DNA from: a bacterium
GTDB taxonomy: Bacteria; Caldisericota; Caldisericia; Cryosericales; Cryosericaceae
NCBI GenBank assembly: GCA_021373025.1
Contig: JAJFTL010000018.1
Span: 1-54,593 of the forward strand
DNA: 54,593 nt
Direction of reading: 5' to 3'
The notes beneath the pieces are model-generated. The model saw only the letters and a program-made list of their open reading frames with translations, had not been told where the DNA came from and searched no databases. This document shows positions 23,046-32,131 of the stretch, piece after piece; position 1 is the first letter of the stretch; each line of letters begins with the position of its first letter. The position numbers and the translations under genes were made by a program.

Positions 23046-23783
23046 CTACTGAGGCTGCCTCTTGTCGGATCCCGTCTCATCCGGAGGAATGATGGTTTCC
23101 ATTTGTGTCGGCTCGCCAGGCACCCCTGGAGCCTGGGTCGGTGCAGGGAATCCATCCCGGTGCTCGGCCTGCTGCTGGTCGCGTTCACTGCGCAACGGTC
23201 CACCCCTGCCAGCGACGCCGGCAAGCAGAACGATCAGCCCCACCAGAAGGAGTGCCGCGCCCGGAATCCATGCTGGAATCAATGATGCGAGCCTGGCCAA
23301 CCCAAATCCCTCAAACCCCAGCCATGATTCAAATACAAAGCCAAGCACGAGAAACATGACGATGCCAGCCAGAAACCCGCCAGCGCTGTCGCGCACATGT
23401 CGCCAATTGGCATGCAGTGTTCCATGGATGATGCCCGCGAGTCCTCCGGCAGCCGGGAAAACCAGAGCCCAGGCATATGCCCAGCTTGCCCATGTCCCCG
23501 TGATGTCTTGATACCGGAGCAAAGCTCCGACCGCTGCGACAACCAGGCCAAACCCTGACAGGCCTTCTCCGGCTCCCTCTGGCAGAAGCAGCCCCGCCAC
23601 AAACACTGCCAGCCCAGGGATGATGATGTGCAGGGGCCATGGCAAGTCCCTCCATTGCCTTGAAAGCCAGCTGGGATCGACAGGAATGTATTGCAGAACA
23701 AGGATAACGACTCCTGCAACAATCAACAAGATGCCAAGGTTGTCCTGCGGTGTACGGGCTCTGCGGTGGTTCTGATTAGACAT
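23046..23783 (-). CDS. Hypothetical polytopic membrane protein
   Basis: The 245-residue protein has about six hydrophobic segments between residues 15 and 195, then a hydrophilic Pro/Gln/Glu-rich cytoplasmic or external tail of about 45 residues with no motif I recognise. The N-terminus is basic (SNQNHRRARTPQDN). AAGGAG precedes the ATG by 5 bases. It converges with the upstream hypothetical gene, with only 37 bases between their stops. Function is unknown. Confidence 0.75.
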   Translation of the reverse strand: MSNQNHRRARTPQDNLGILLIVAGVVILVLQYIPVDPSWLSRQWRDLPWPLHIIIPGLAVFVAGLLLPEGAGEGLSGFGLVVAAVGALLRYQDITGTWASWAYAWALVFPAAGGLAGIIHGTLHANWRHVRDSAGGFLAGIVMFLVLGFVFESWLGFEGFGLARLASLIPAWIPGAALLLVGLIVLLAGVAGRGGPLRSERDQQQAEHRDGFPAPTQAPGVPGEPTQMETIIPPDETGSDKRQPQ

Positions 23784-23884
23784 GTCTGCTCCTTATCCTT
23801 GGTGAACTGACGTTCCGACGGCATGAGCCGGCTGCTCGCCTCGTCTACGTTAAGCGCCTGGCAAAGGGTACAAATCGTCCTGAG

Positions 23885-24163
23885 TCACTCGATGGTTCCT
23901 TTCTGACGCGCACGCCTCATCGTATGACCATGAGCCTCGGTCTCCTCACCGCTGGCCTCCTGGTCGCACTCGCAGCTCTGAAGCACATTGGCAACCTCGC
24001 GTGCTTGGTCAATGGCGGACGCAACAACCATCACGCGGAACATCTCCTGTGGTCCGGCCGTTGGCCGGACGAATGCTGTGATGCCTTCGGCTCCGAGGGC
24101 CCTGACGATGTCCTCGGCCTCCGTCTGCCCTGCAACGACAATAACTTCTGCAAATTCATCCAT
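23885..24163 (-). CDS. DUF2007-like putative signal-transducing protein
   Basis: A 92-residue soluble protein. Residues 4-58 fit the small ferredoxin-like DUF2007 fold: a first strand EVIVVAGQTEAEDIVRAL, then EGITAFVRP, then a segment ending VMVVASAIDQAREVANVL. Such proteins are thought to bind a ligand or partner but have no defined role. A perfect AAGGAGG lies before the ATG. It follows the acyltransferase gene by 18 bases on the same strand, so the two are probably cotranscribed. Confidence 0.72.
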   Translation of the reverse strand: MDEFAEVIVVAGQTEAEDIVRALGAEGITAFVRPTAGPQEMFRVMVVASAIDQAREVANVLQSCECDQEASGEETEAHGHTMRRARQKGTIE

Positions 24164-24181
24164 CGTACCTCCTTGCCTCTA

Positions 24182-25150
24182 TCAGAGGGAAAACTGAAAG
24201 TGCTTGCGATCCAGCGTCCATGCGATCCAACTCATCACACTGACCATGGACAATGCCTGCAGAACCACAAGCCAGACGGGCGCCTGTTTGTACCACCACG
24301 GAACCGGTGGCATAACAACGATTCCCAACAGGGCACCGTGCAGCAGATACAGAATCAGGGAATTGCGCCCCCAAGTTACCAGCAATGCACTCGCGTGGCC
24401 GAAGCGTTGTTCAGCCAGGTGAAAACACCAGAATATGATCGCACTGATACCAAGTGACAAGAGCACATAGCTTGCCGAGACGCGGTGCTTGCTGATGGGC
24501 ACTCCAGGTGCAAGCAGCAGTCCGAGTCCCAGCATGGCGATCCCGATCCAGGGGAACCATCGCCGGCCTCGAGGCGCATCGTGGAACATGTCCCCCAGCG
24601 CAGTTGCCATGATCAGCATCGCTCCCCACGAAAGAGCCCCTATAAGTCCGCCGTGTGTCGAGCTCGCGACGCTGAACAGCCAGAAGCCACTCAGCAGCAC
24701 CTGGTAGACAGCCAGCAGCAGCAGACCCGCAAGCCAGCGCAGTCGCACCGGCATGCGAATGAAGACGAGAGTAATCAATCCGGCAACGCCGATAGCCTGC
24801 AGGAGGCCCCAGTTGGAGGGATCAACTTCTGCTCCCGAGATATTCCCAAGGGTTGTGAACAAGGCTCCTAGACCAATAAGCGCCAGATTCCGGGACAAGA
24901 AATGCTCGACGGTCTTGCGCAGGCCATCCCGGGCCAGCCTCCCTCGAAAGGAGAGTCCAAATGTCAGCCCAATGGCTGTAATGAACATCGGGGCGATGAT
25001 ATCGATCACTGTGAAGCCAACCTCCGACGGATGCTTCAACCACGCCGGGACGACGGCCGGGCCGGCGATATAGTCCGCCAACGTCATGAGAACAATCGAA
25101 AACCCTCTAAACGCATCTATGGATTCCAGTCGCTGCCTTGGTCCAGTCAT
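24182..25150 (-). CDS. HGSNAT-like membrane acyltransferase (DUF5009/COG4299 type)
   Basis: A 322-residue protein with about ten hydrophobic spans. The N-terminal RLESIDAFRGFSIVLMTL is the hallmark of bacterial relatives of heparan-alpha-glucosaminide N-acetyltransferase. GRNSLILYLLHG near the C-terminus is also typical. The human enzyme acetylates glucosamine across a membrane using acetyl-CoA; bacterial substrates are mostly unknown. GGGAGGGAG precedes the ATG. The amino-sugar genes 4 kb away make a hexosamine substrate possible but unproven. Confidence 0.8.
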   Translation of the reverse strand: MTGPRQRLESIDAFRGFSIVLMTLADYIAGPAVVPAWLKHPSEVGFTVIDIIAPMFITAIGLTFGLSFRGRLARDGLRKTVEHFLSRNLALIGLGALFTTLGNISGAEVDPSNWGLLQAIGVAGLITLVFIRMPVRLRWLAGLLLLAVYQVLLSGFWLFSVASSTHGGLIGALSWGAMLIMATALGDMFHDAPRGRRWFPWIGIAMLGLGLLLAPGVPISKHRVSASYVLLSLGISAIIFWCFHLAEQRFGHASALLVTWGRNSLILYLLHGALLGIVVMPPVPWWYKQAPVWLVVLQALSMVSVMSWIAWTLDRKHFQFSL

Positions 25151-25275
25151 CGCTCCCTCCCCGAGCCTTCACAGCATGGGAGTTTTTCCCAGAAACTCAA
25201 GACCACTGCCATGAAGGAGGCCGTCAGATGAGCACCGCTATGCCGGAGACCGATCTTCGGGGGAGAGAATGCTCC

Positions 25276-25641
25276 TCATGAAGGATCCTGTTGAGGCATC
25301 CAGAAATGGCGTTTCATGTCGACCCGCCCGTGTGCGTCAAACACTACGCCCTCGTCTGCCAGCAGCGACTGCTGGACGCCCGTCCCTCCGAACGTATCGG
25401 CCCGCGACAACTCCCCGGCCACGTTGACGACCCGGTGACATGGCAGGTCACGATGAAGCGGCGCAGCTCTCATCGCCCACCCAACCGTCCGTGCAGCACC
25501 CGGGCTGCCCAGTGCACGCGCAATGGCACCATAGGTCGTCACCTTCCCCTCCGGCACGTTAGCCACGATGCCCCAGACTTGTTCAAAGAACGTTTGTGAC
25601 GTCCGCGTGCGATGCTCCCCGTCGGACGGAGCTTGCCTCAT
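25276..25641 (-). CDS. Single-domain MGMT-family protein (methyltransferase-like)
   Basis: This 121-residue protein is only the C-terminal DNA-binding/active-site domain of O6-methylguanine-DNA methyltransferase. The helix-turn-helix segment VPEGKVTTYGAIARALGSPGA and the acceptor motif LPCHRVV (Cys present) are intact. Family members lacking the N-domain are either minimal methyltransferases or, when Cys is Trp, alkyltransferase-like proteins; the Cys here favours real alkyl acceptance or a base-flipping sensor. I place the start at the ATG at 25641 after GAGGAG. A longer frame exists upstream but runs through the promoter region. Confidence 0.8.
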   Translation of the reverse strand: MRQAPSDGEHRTRTSQTFFEQVWGIVANVPEGKVTTYGAIARALGSPGAARTVGWAMRAAPLHRDLPCHRVVNVAGELSRADTFGGTGVQQSLLADEGVVFDAHGRVDMKRHFWMPQQDPS

Positions 25642-25669
25642 CCGTGTCGCGCTCCTCAGAATCTGTGCC

Positions 25670-25693
25670 GTGTACGACTTTGTGTACGACTTT
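25670..25693 (-). repeat. Tandem 12-bp repeat in the MGMT leader
   Basis: GTGTACGACTTT occurs twice with no gap (25670-25681, 25682-25693). It lies just downstream of the minus-strand TATACT (25703-25698), so it starts the predicted mRNA leader. It may be an operator or simply a recent slippage duplication. Confidence 0.6.
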
Positions 25694-25913
25694 TTATAGT
25701 ATACATGTGCAGCCATGGACCGCAACTCTGGAATACGCCCAGAGCATCTCCGAAACAACATATACGTTGTTCGAGCGTTACTCATAATCGTGGATAGCAT
25801 CATCACAGCACATGCGGACACAGTGCTATAGTCTTGACTGAAGCATTGCCAGAGACAACACAAGCGCAGCTCATGCAATGAGAGGACCAGCCCCTGCGCA
25901 TAGGAGGTTCGAA

Positions 25914-26549
25914 ATGACAACACTGGTTATTGTGCGGCACGGCCATACAGCACTGAACAGGGAAGGACCCAATGACACATTCAGGGGAACGACGGATACT
26001 CCTCTCGATGAACGGGGGCTGCGCGAGGCCAAGATAACCGCGGATGCAGTCGCAGCCCGCTGGAAACCCTCTGCCATTTATTCCAGCACGGTACCCCGGG
26101 CCATGGTGACTGCGCAGATAATCGCCAAGTCACTGAGTTTACCCGTCATCCCAGAACCTGGACTTCTCGATATGAACTATGGTGCATGGACTGGCCTTAC
26201 TATGGAGGAGGTCCGCCCGCGATGGCCGGAGCTTATCGATACGCTGCTCAATCGTCCAGGAGAATTGCGTGCTCCCGGCGGCGACTCCATGCAGGCAGTA
26301 CGCAAGCGAGCAATACGTGCCATAAAACGAATCGCCGTAGACCACGAAGGAGAAACGGTCGTACTCGTTACCCACACACTGGTCATTCGCCTCATCCTCC
26401 TTGGGATTATGGGGCTCCCTACGAACGATTTCTTCCGTATTCGTCAGGACACGTGTGCTATCAATGTGCTCCAGAAGGAGAACGGTGTTTTCTACCTCGC
26501 TCTCGTAAATGATTCCTGTCATATACGCGAGGCACAGCAAGCCACATAG
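25914..26549 (+). CDS. Histidine phosphatase family protein (phosphoglycerate mutase-like)
   Basis: A 211-residue protein of the histidine phosphatase superfamily. The phospho-acceptor motif is VRHGHT (7-12), the family's Glu region is DMNYGAWTG and the second histidine is in VLVTHTLVIR. Length and LDMNYGAWTGLTMEE resemble CobC/GpmB-type phosphatases. Substrate could be a sugar phosphate, alpha-ribazole phosphate or phosphoglycerate. GGAGG lies before the ATG at 25914. It runs divergently from the MGMT-like gene. Confidence 0.88.
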   Translation: MTTLVIVRHGHTALNREGPNDTFRGTTDTPLDERGLREAKITADAVAARWKPSAIYSSTVPRAMVTAQIIAKSLSLPVIPEPGLLDMNYGAWTGLTMEEVRPRWPELIDTLLNRPGELRAPGGDSMQAVRKRAIRAIKRIAVDHEGETVVLVTHTLVIRLILLGIMGLPTNDFFRIRQDTCAINVLQKENGVFYLALVNDSCHIREAQQAT

Positions 26550-26894
26550 GCCTGTTCAACCACACCACGGGGTGCTCGCTGTGCACACGCAAACGTGGAA
26601 GAGGGCTAGTCTCATAAGGCGGCACGCCGTTGCGGCGTGTACGTCATGCTTCATCGCTAGCGACGACGCTCGAGGTGCCAACGTAGAATTGCGCCTCCTG
26701 GGCACGCACTTGCAGATCCTTTCATCATGTGCTTCATGCCATGTACCCTGCTGAGACCCCCACTGGTCGTTCTCCATGGCAGCCGCGACTTGTCGGGGAA
26801 TGTCCATCCGACGCTCCCTCAAGCCATGCACGGCTGATCACCGTATTCTGCATATACTGTTCAGGTATGCCACGAGAGGACGTGTGGAGGAATC
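26550..26894. other. Intergenic stretch with hairpin and -10 element
   Basis: No coding frame with a ribosome site is visible. A perfect 7-bp stem, CACGCCG-TTG-CGGCGTG, lies at 26623-26639, a possible terminator for the phosphatase gene though no T-run follows. TATACT at 26853-26858 is the likely -10 of the downstream transporter. The rest is unexplained. Confidence 0.5.
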
Positions 26895-27632
26895 ATGCCT
26901 TTTGCCCTGACCGCTGTACTATTTGGTCTCGTTGTCCTGGTGACGCACTTTGTCCAGGGGATTACCGGCTTTGGCTGCGCCGTGCTCGCCATGCCCTTCT
27001 GTATCATGCTGACCGGCATCGATACCGCCCGGCCCGTTCTCACCGTTCTCGCCCTTGTTCTCGACGCCTACCTGCTGGTCATCTCCTGGAAGCAGGTCGA
27101 CTGGCGGCAGTATCTCCATATCCTTGCATTTGTCCTTCCAGGGCTCCCTGTCGGCATGATCGCGTTCAATGTCCTGCCACAGACCACGCTCACACATATC
27201 CTTGCTGCATTCATGGTCATTGTGGGCATTCATGGGCTCGCCAGTGAGTTGCGGCCGACAAAAGAGACACCGCGGCCCTGGCCCGCCTGGCTGCTAGGCA
27301 TCCTGCTATTCATCGGAGGCACCATGCAGGGAGCGTTTACGTCTGGAGGACCGCCGGTCATTATCTACGCCACACAGAAGCTCCGGGACAAGTCTTCGTT
27401 CCGCGCAACCCTGGTCGCCATCTGGACAACGCTGAATGTGTTCATCATCGCAGATATCGTTGTGCGACACAAGCTGAACGGGGTACCAGGGAAGCTTGTC
27501 CTGACCTCGTTGCCGTTCCTTGCGCTCGGCGCTGTTCTGGGGGATCTTGCACACCACCGTATCAGTGGCGAACACTTTACACGGCTCATCTATGGAGTCT
27601 TGCTTGTCTCTGCTGTTTTCATGGTCCTGTAA
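26895..27632 (+). CDS. TauE/SafE family transporter (putative sulfite/anion exporter)
   Basis: A 245-residue protein with about seven to eight hydrophobic spans. The first repeat has HFVQGITGFGCAVLAMPF (about 18-35) and the second GGTMQGAFTSGGPPVIIY (about 143-160), the two glycine-rich family motifs. TauE/SafE members move sulfite, sulfoacetate or other sulfur-containing anions across the membrane. No sulfur gene lies nearby to define the substrate. GGAGG precedes the ATG. The aminotransferase gene follows 43 bases later and may be cotranscribed. Confidence 0.87.
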   Translation: MPFALTAVLFGLVVLVTHFVQGITGFGCAVLAMPFCIMLTGIDTARPVLTVLALVLDAYLLVISWKQVDWRQYLHILAFVLPGLPVGMIAFNVLPQTTLTHILAAFMVIVGIHGLASELRPTKETPRPWPAWLLGILLFIGGTMQGAFTSGGPPVIIYATQKLRDKSSFRATLVAIWTTLNVFIIADIVVRHKLNGVPGKLVLTSLPFLALGAVLGDLAHHRISGEHFTRLIYGVLLVSAVFMVL

Positions 27633-27675
27633 ATAGCGTCATGAACCTATTCAAGACAACCAGGAGGTGCATGAA

Positions 27676-28749
27676 ATGATTTCATTCACACGAGGGGTTC
27701 CCGCCACAGAAGCATTCCCGGTCGAAGCTCTGGCGGAGTGTGCGGCATCCGCCCTCACAACGTACAGCTCACAGGTTCTTCAGTACGGCTCGTTTCGGGG
27801 GTTTGATCCGCTCCGCGAGTACATCGCGGCAGAATACGGGCTGGCGTCCGACCAGGTCCTTCTGAGTCAGGGTGCCCTGCAGATTGTCGATTTCATAGCC
27901 CGCACACTCATCACGCCAGGCACCGTCGTCCTGGTTGAGCAGCCCTCCTATGACCGCGTCATCAAGGTGTTCCGCCGAGCAGGCGCCACTGTCGTTGGCG
28001 TTCCGTTGCAGGAGGACGGCATGGACCTCGCCGCCTGCGAAGAGATTATCCGACAGACCCATCCGCTCATGGCATACGTTATCAGCGACTTCCAGAATCC
28101 CTCTGGCACGACGATGTCAGAAGCCAAGCGCCGGGGCGTTGCAGCACTCGCAGAGCAATACAACCTGCTGGTAGTGGAGGATAGCCCCTATCGCCGCCTG
28201 CGCTATAGCGGAAGCGACATTCCGACCATCCAGTCGATGGTTCCCAACAGGACCATCCAACTGAGCAGCTACAGCAAGCTGCTCTCTCCAGGACTAAGGG
28301 TCGGCCTAGCCTTGGGTCCCCAGCAGACCATGGACCGGATCGGCAGGACAGCCCAGGACACCTATATCACCCCTGCGCTTCTCCCGCAGGCTACCGTCTT
28401 CGAGTTCATCGCCAGAGGGCTGCTGCCCGCTCAGATCGAGAAGCTGCACAACCTGTACCGGCCACGCCTGTCCGAGTTGCTCGCCGCGCTCGACGCGGAA
28501 ATGGGGGTTCTGGCGACCTGGGCTATACCACAAGGCGGATTCTTTGTCGGTGTCACGCTGCGAAAGGATGTCAAAGCCGAGACATTGATTTCCAGAGCTT
28601 TGCAGGAGGGGCTCCAGCTTACGAACGGACGTGACTTCTTCGCCGATGGGCGCGGTGACACGTTTGTCCGGCTGCCATTCTGCGCGCTGACGACCGAGGA
28701 GATCGACGAAGGTGTCCGTGCACTGGCTCGGGTCGTGCTATCGCTGTAG
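27676..28749 (+). CDS. PLP-dependent aminotransferase class I/II
   Basis: A 357-residue fold-type I aminotransferase. The PLP lysine is Lys201 in SSYSKLLSPGLRVG; Asn141 (DFQNPSG), Asp169 and Tyr172 (EDSPYR) are the usual cofactor contacts, and the C-terminal arginine lies in FVRLPF. Sequence style is that of 2-aminoadipate/aromatic and MocR-like aminotransferases; no DNA-binding domain is present. The donor and acceptor cannot be told. The start is the ATG after AGGAGGTG; an in-frame GTG lies within the ribosome site. Confidence 0.9.
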   Translation: MISFTRGVPATEAFPVEALAECAASALTTYSSQVLQYGSFRGFDPLREYIAAEYGLASDQVLLSQGALQIVDFIARTLITPGTVVLVEQPSYDRVIKVFRRAGATVVGVPLQEDGMDLAACEEIIRQTHPLMAYVISDFQNPSGTTMSEAKRRGVAALAEQYNLLVVEDSPYRRLRYSGSDIPTIQSMVPNRTIQLSSYSKLLSPGLRVGLALGPQQTMDRIGRTAQDTYITPALLPQATVFEFIARGLLPAQIEKLHNLYRPRLSELLAALDAEMGVLATWAIPQGGFFVGVTLRKDVKAETLISRALQEGLQLTNGRDFFADGRGDTFVRLPFCALTTEEIDEGVRALARVVLSL

Positions 28750-28787
28750 TAACGCCTCAAGAGACAGAATAAGAAGGACCTCACGCA

Positions 28788-28824
28788 GTAGCCCGGCCAG
28801 TTGAAGAACGTTCTGGCCGGCTAC
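28788..28824. terminator. Hairpin between convergent genes
   Basis: GTAGCCCGGCCAG (28788-28800) and CTGGCCGGCTAC (28813-28824) pair over 12 bp with one bulged C and a 12-base loop. It lies in the 190-base gap between the convergent aminotransferase and secreted-protein genes. No T-run is present on either side, so termination is only probable. Confidence 0.45.
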
Positions 28825-28939
28825 CGAGCGGCCATGCTGTGTCCTGTATACGGCACGCCGATCCAGAACATCCGGCCTGGTAGCACGGTATCATTCATCT
28901 GCTCGCACTGCCAGTGTCTGAAAGCCGTTCGAGGCTGGC

Positions 28940-30211
28940 TCAGTTCACCGTCGGTCCAGGTATGTCAATCTCGATATTCGTCGTGTTGCCTGCTTTGTCG
29001 ACAGCAAGAATCGTTCCATGAATGCCCGACCTGTTGATCATCATCAGCATATTGTCCCCTGTAGCCAGCCACGTGTGCAGGGACCCATCCTCCCCTGTTG
29101 CAACGTACGCCTGCTGCAAGTTTTCTTCAGTGATGGTGATGTGAAGCGTCACGAGACGGGGCAGGAGCCTACTTGCCGTGGAGGTCCAGGTCACGACGGG
29201 AGCAGTGGTGTCCGTTGCTGATATATCACCGGGCTGTGAGCCGGAGCTTGCCGGCTGAGGGGGAACCATGACAAGCGCAGGCTCTTTGCTAGAGTACAGC
29301 TTCACATACTCGGCATCAGAGACAGCCGAGAGAGGTTGAGGTGTGGCAAAGATGACGTAGAGAGCGAACTGGGTGTTGGCTGGGAGGTTGTGGGGCAGGC
29401 TCAGGACCAGCTGACGCAGATCGATGCCTGCATCATTGGTCTCATAGACGGTATTCGAGAGGACGGTCATGGCAAAGGGAGATTCCGCATAGGAGGGCAG
29501 GAGTTTCACCGAGCTGCCCGTGGTCCAGAGCGTAGAAAGACCGGCCGACAATCGAAGGGTGATCGTGTCCTCCGTCGTTGGATAGACCATCACCCCACTA
29601 GGGCCACGGATCAGATCATGGCCAACCAGTGCTCCATTGCGGCCGGTCTTGAAGGTAACCTTGATGCCGGTCAGGGCACCGTATTCAACAACCTTGTCAA
29701 AGCCAAGCGGCACCAGCTGCGTTACCGTGGTCACGGAGTAATAGTTTGATGTCAACGCAGTGGTCCCTGTCGGAGTGGCAAGGGAGACACGGTAGTGGCC
29801 GGTTGTCCAGGGATTCTGGATACCGGCGTCTGCACTGATGATCACCGTATGCTCCGTGCCGGCACCAAGGCCTTGGGGAACAGTCAGCGTAAGGGTGTTC
29901 CCCTGCCAGACGGCATTCTTGCCCAGGGGTGCCCCATCGATGGTGATCAGGGAGCTGCTGATGCTTGTGCCGTTGTCGCTGCGTCCTACCGCGCTGTCGA
30001 ACGTGAAAGCAAGGGTGGAGCTGGAAGAGATGCCAGTCTCCAGCGTGAAGGTCAGGGTGTATTGTGGCGCATCGCCGGGGTAGTTGCTGGAAACAGCTAC
30101 CCACAGCGAAGGATCCATCGTTCCTGCACGGACCGGCTGAACACCCGGAACACTGCTGATCCCAAGGATGAGCAGTACTGCCAGGACTACCGCTGGTATC
30201 CTGTGTGTCAT
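28940..30211 (-). CDS. Secreted Ig-like-domain protein of the MacAB-type operon
   Basis: A 423-residue exported protein: the signal peptide ends near VRAGT at about residue 29, and there are no further membrane spans. The N-half (about 35-165) reads as an SbsA-like bacterial Ig-like domain (TLAFTFDSAVGRSDNG, TLTLTVPQGLGAG). The C-terminal 90 residues (from TDTTAPVVTW to AVDKAGNTTNIEIDIPG) are a second Ig-like domain with the typical D-x-A-G-N-T ending. The function is unknown. It starts 9 bases after the permease stop behind GGAGG, so it belongs to the export operon and is a candidate partner or cargo. A damaged copy lies at 34375-34840. Confidence 0.82.
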   Translation of the reverse strand: MTHRIPAVVLAVLLILGISSVPGVQPVRAGTMDPSLWVAVSSNYPGDAPQYTLTFTLETGISSSSTLAFTFDSAVGRSDNGTSISSSLITIDGAPLGKNAVWQGNTLTLTVPQGLGAGTEHTVIISADAGIQNPWTTGHYRVSLATPTGTTALTSNYYSVTTVTQLVPLGFDKVVEYGALTGIKVTFKTGRNGALVGHDLIRGPSGVMVYPTTEDTITLRLSAGLSTLWTTGSSVKLLPSYAESPFAMTVLSNTVYETNDAGIDLRQLVLSLPHNLPANTQFALYVIFATPQPLSAVSDAEYVKLYSSKEPALVMVPPQPASSGSQPGDISATDTTAPVVTWTSTASRLLPRLVTLHITITEENLQQAYVATGEDGSLHTWLATGDNMLMMINRSGIHGTILAVDKAGNTTNIEIDIPGPTVN

Positions 30212-30220
30212 ACGTGCCTC

Positions 30221-31429
30221 CTATTCATACCGCAGAGCTTCGACCGGGACCAACCGGGCAGCCTTGCGAGCGGGGTAAACCCCGAAGAAGATCCCAACGG
30301 CGATGGAGAAGCCAACGGCAAGAAGAATGGAAGAAGTAGTGATGTAAACAGGTATGAAGCGCTCGATGATCAGATACGCGACCGCAACACTGGAAACAAC
30401 GCCAATGATACCGCCGGCACCGCTGAGGAGTGATGACTCGATGAGAAACTGACTGAGGATGTCCCTCTCCTTTGCCCCCAGCGCCTTGCGGATGCCAATC
30501 TCCCTGGTGCGCTCGGTGACGGAGACGAGCATGATGTTCATGATGCCGATACCGCCAACCAGAAGAGAGACCGCTCCGATAGCCGCGAGGAACGTTGTAA
30601 AGATGTTCATGACGGATGAGAAGAGCGTCGTCAGCGCTTTCTGATCCAGAATGCTGAAGTCCACCTCGCGGTGCTTGCGCTCCAGGATACCCGTAATCTG
30701 GCTTACAATCTCCTCGCTGTCGTCGGGATTGACGCACTTGATGGTCGTCATGGAGATCCTGTCGTGCTGCATACCAAACGATTTCTCGCCGACCGTGAGT
30801 GGAAGGATGACTGTATTGTCTGAGTTCCCAAGGAGGCTTTGCCCCTTCGATACAGCGACGCCGACGACTTTGAAACTCATGCCGTTGATACGGATAAGCT
30901 GACCAATGGGCGATACGTCCGGGAACAGTGTGGAACCCACGTTCGCCCCAATGACCACGTTCCGTGTCCGATTGCTGACATCGCTCGGGAGAAGGAACCG
31001 ACCACCTGCCAAGGCGATATTGTTCACCTCGAAATACGTTTCGGTCGCAAACACGCCGCTGCCTGCCATGGTCGTGTTTCCCCGTTTGATGGTAATCCCC
31101 ATGGTATTCGCCGGCGACACCACGATCGGATACGTCACCTTGGCTTCGATCGCCTTGATGTCATCCATCGTGATCTTTGCACCCGCAGCACGCGTACCTG
31201 CATTCCCTCCCGAGAGAATGCTAGATTGCGCTCCTGGCGTCAGATAGAGATTGCCCGAGCCGGACCCCTGGATCTGCGCCAGAATATCCTGCTTTGAGCC
31301 TTCTCCCATAGCCATCAAAACGATAACTGCTGCAATGCCGATGATTATGCCCAGCATGGTGAGGAACGAGCGCATCTTTGCGGCCAGAATCGCCCGTGTG
31401 GCGTTCTTGAAACTATCCCGCACGTCCAT
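30221..31429 (-). CDS. MacB/FtsX-type ABC transporter permease
   Basis: The 402-residue protein has one N-terminal span (SFLTMLGIIIGIAAVIVLM, about 21-39), a large extracytoplasmic MacB_PCD domain of about 220 residues and three C-terminal spans of the FtsX fold. VTERTREIGIRKALGAKERDI, split across the cytoplasmic loop, is the family's hallmark. Unlike MacB itself the ATPase is a separate gene, one base upstream. In a monoderm or atypical envelope this tripartite mechanotransmission complex would extrude peptides or lipoproteins. The start is the ATG at 31429 after AGGGGG; the longer frame overlaps the ATPase gene. Confidence 0.9.
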   Translation of the reverse strand: MDVRDSFKNATRAILAAKMRSFLTMLGIIIGIAAVIVLMAMGEGSKQDILAQIQGSGSGNLYLTPGAQSSILSGGNAGTRAAGAKITMDDIKAIEAKVTYPIVVSPANTMGITIKRGNTTMAGSGVFATETYFEVNNIALAGGRFLLPSDVSNRTRNVVIGANVGSTLFPDVSPIGQLIRINGMSFKVVGVAVSKGQSLLGNSDNTVILPLTVGEKSFGMQHDRISMTTIKCVNPDDSEEIVSQITGILERKHREVDFSILDQKALTTLFSSVMNIFTTFLAAIGAVSLLVGGIGIMNIMLVSVTERTREIGIRKALGAKERDILSQFLIESSLLSGAGGIIGVVSSVAVAYLIIERFIPVYITTSSILLAVGFSIAVGIFFGVYPARKAARLVPVEALRYE

Positions 31430-31430
31430 G

Positions 31431-32120
31431 TCAGTCCCCCTCGTCAGCCACGACAAGGCCATCGCGGATACGGATCACGCGTTCTGCCTGCGCTCCGATG
31501 TTGTCGTCGTGCGTGACGTAGATGATGGTCTTGCCTTCATTGTGCAGTTCCTTAAAGACATCCAGGATCTCACGGGCACCCTTGGAGTTCAGGTTGCCGG
31601 TGGGTTCATCCGCCAGGATAATCGACGGATCCATCATGAGGGCCCGGGCAATAGCCACGCGCTGCTGTTCACCGCCGGACATCTCAACCGGACGGTTATT
31701 CATGCGTTCCTTGAGGCCCAACCGTTCAAGAAGCTCCAAGGCACGTGTTCTAACTTCCTGTGCCCTCATACGCTGATCCGCGTAGGAGTGTGGAAGCATG
31801 ACGTTCTCGAGCGCCGTCATCTGTGGCAGCAGGTTGTATGCCTGGAACACAAACCCCATGTCACGGTTGCGTACTGCCGCAAGTTCGTCTGTCTTCAGAC
31901 TGGAGACGTCCTTGCCCTTGAGCAGGTATTTCCCGCTCGTTGGACTGTCGAGGCAGCCGAGGATATGCATGAGGGTGGACTTTCCAGATCCGGACGGGCC
32001 CATGATCGCCACGAATTCCTTCTCACCGATATCCAGGGAGACCCCCGCAAGAGCATCAATCGTCACACCACCGATCGTGTAGGTTTTGCGGATGTCATTG
32101 AGTTGAATGAGTTGCTCCAT
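31431..32120 (-). CDS. MacB/LolD-type ABC transporter ATPase
   Basis: The 229-residue ATPase has Walker [10 protein letters not shown] (about 40-48), signature [15 protein letters not shown], Walker [14 protein letters not shown] and switch VTHD. The spacing and [15 protein letters not shown] stretch are typical of the type VII (MacB/LolD) family. It powers the adjacent permease. It starts 11 bases after the adaptor gene and ends one base before the permease. Confidence 0.93.
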   Translation of the reverse strand: MEQLIQLNDIRKTYTIGGVTIDALAGVSLDIGEKEFVAIMGPSGSGKSTLMHILGCLDSPTSGKYLLKGKDVSSLKTDELAAVRNRDMGFVFQAYNLLPQMTALENVMLPHSYADQRMRAQEVRTRALELLERLGLKERMNNRPVEMSGGEQQRVAIARALMMDPSIILADEPTGNLNSKGAREILDVFKELHNEGKTIIYVTHDDNIGAQAERVIRIRDGLVVADEGD

Positions 32121-32131
32121 GAAGACGTTTC

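Noticed and set aside
25228-25281. 17-codon frame MSTAMPETDLRGRECSS with AGGAGG before it
   Set aside because: The ribosome site is good, but the frame is very short, has no promoter and no conserved features; left as noise.
28801-29037. Cysteine-rich plus-strand frame resembling a zinc ribbon (FICSHCQC)
   Set aside because: Begins with TTG inside a hairpin loop, has no ribosome site, and its second half is antisense to the secreted-protein gene. It might be a remnant, but cannot be supported.
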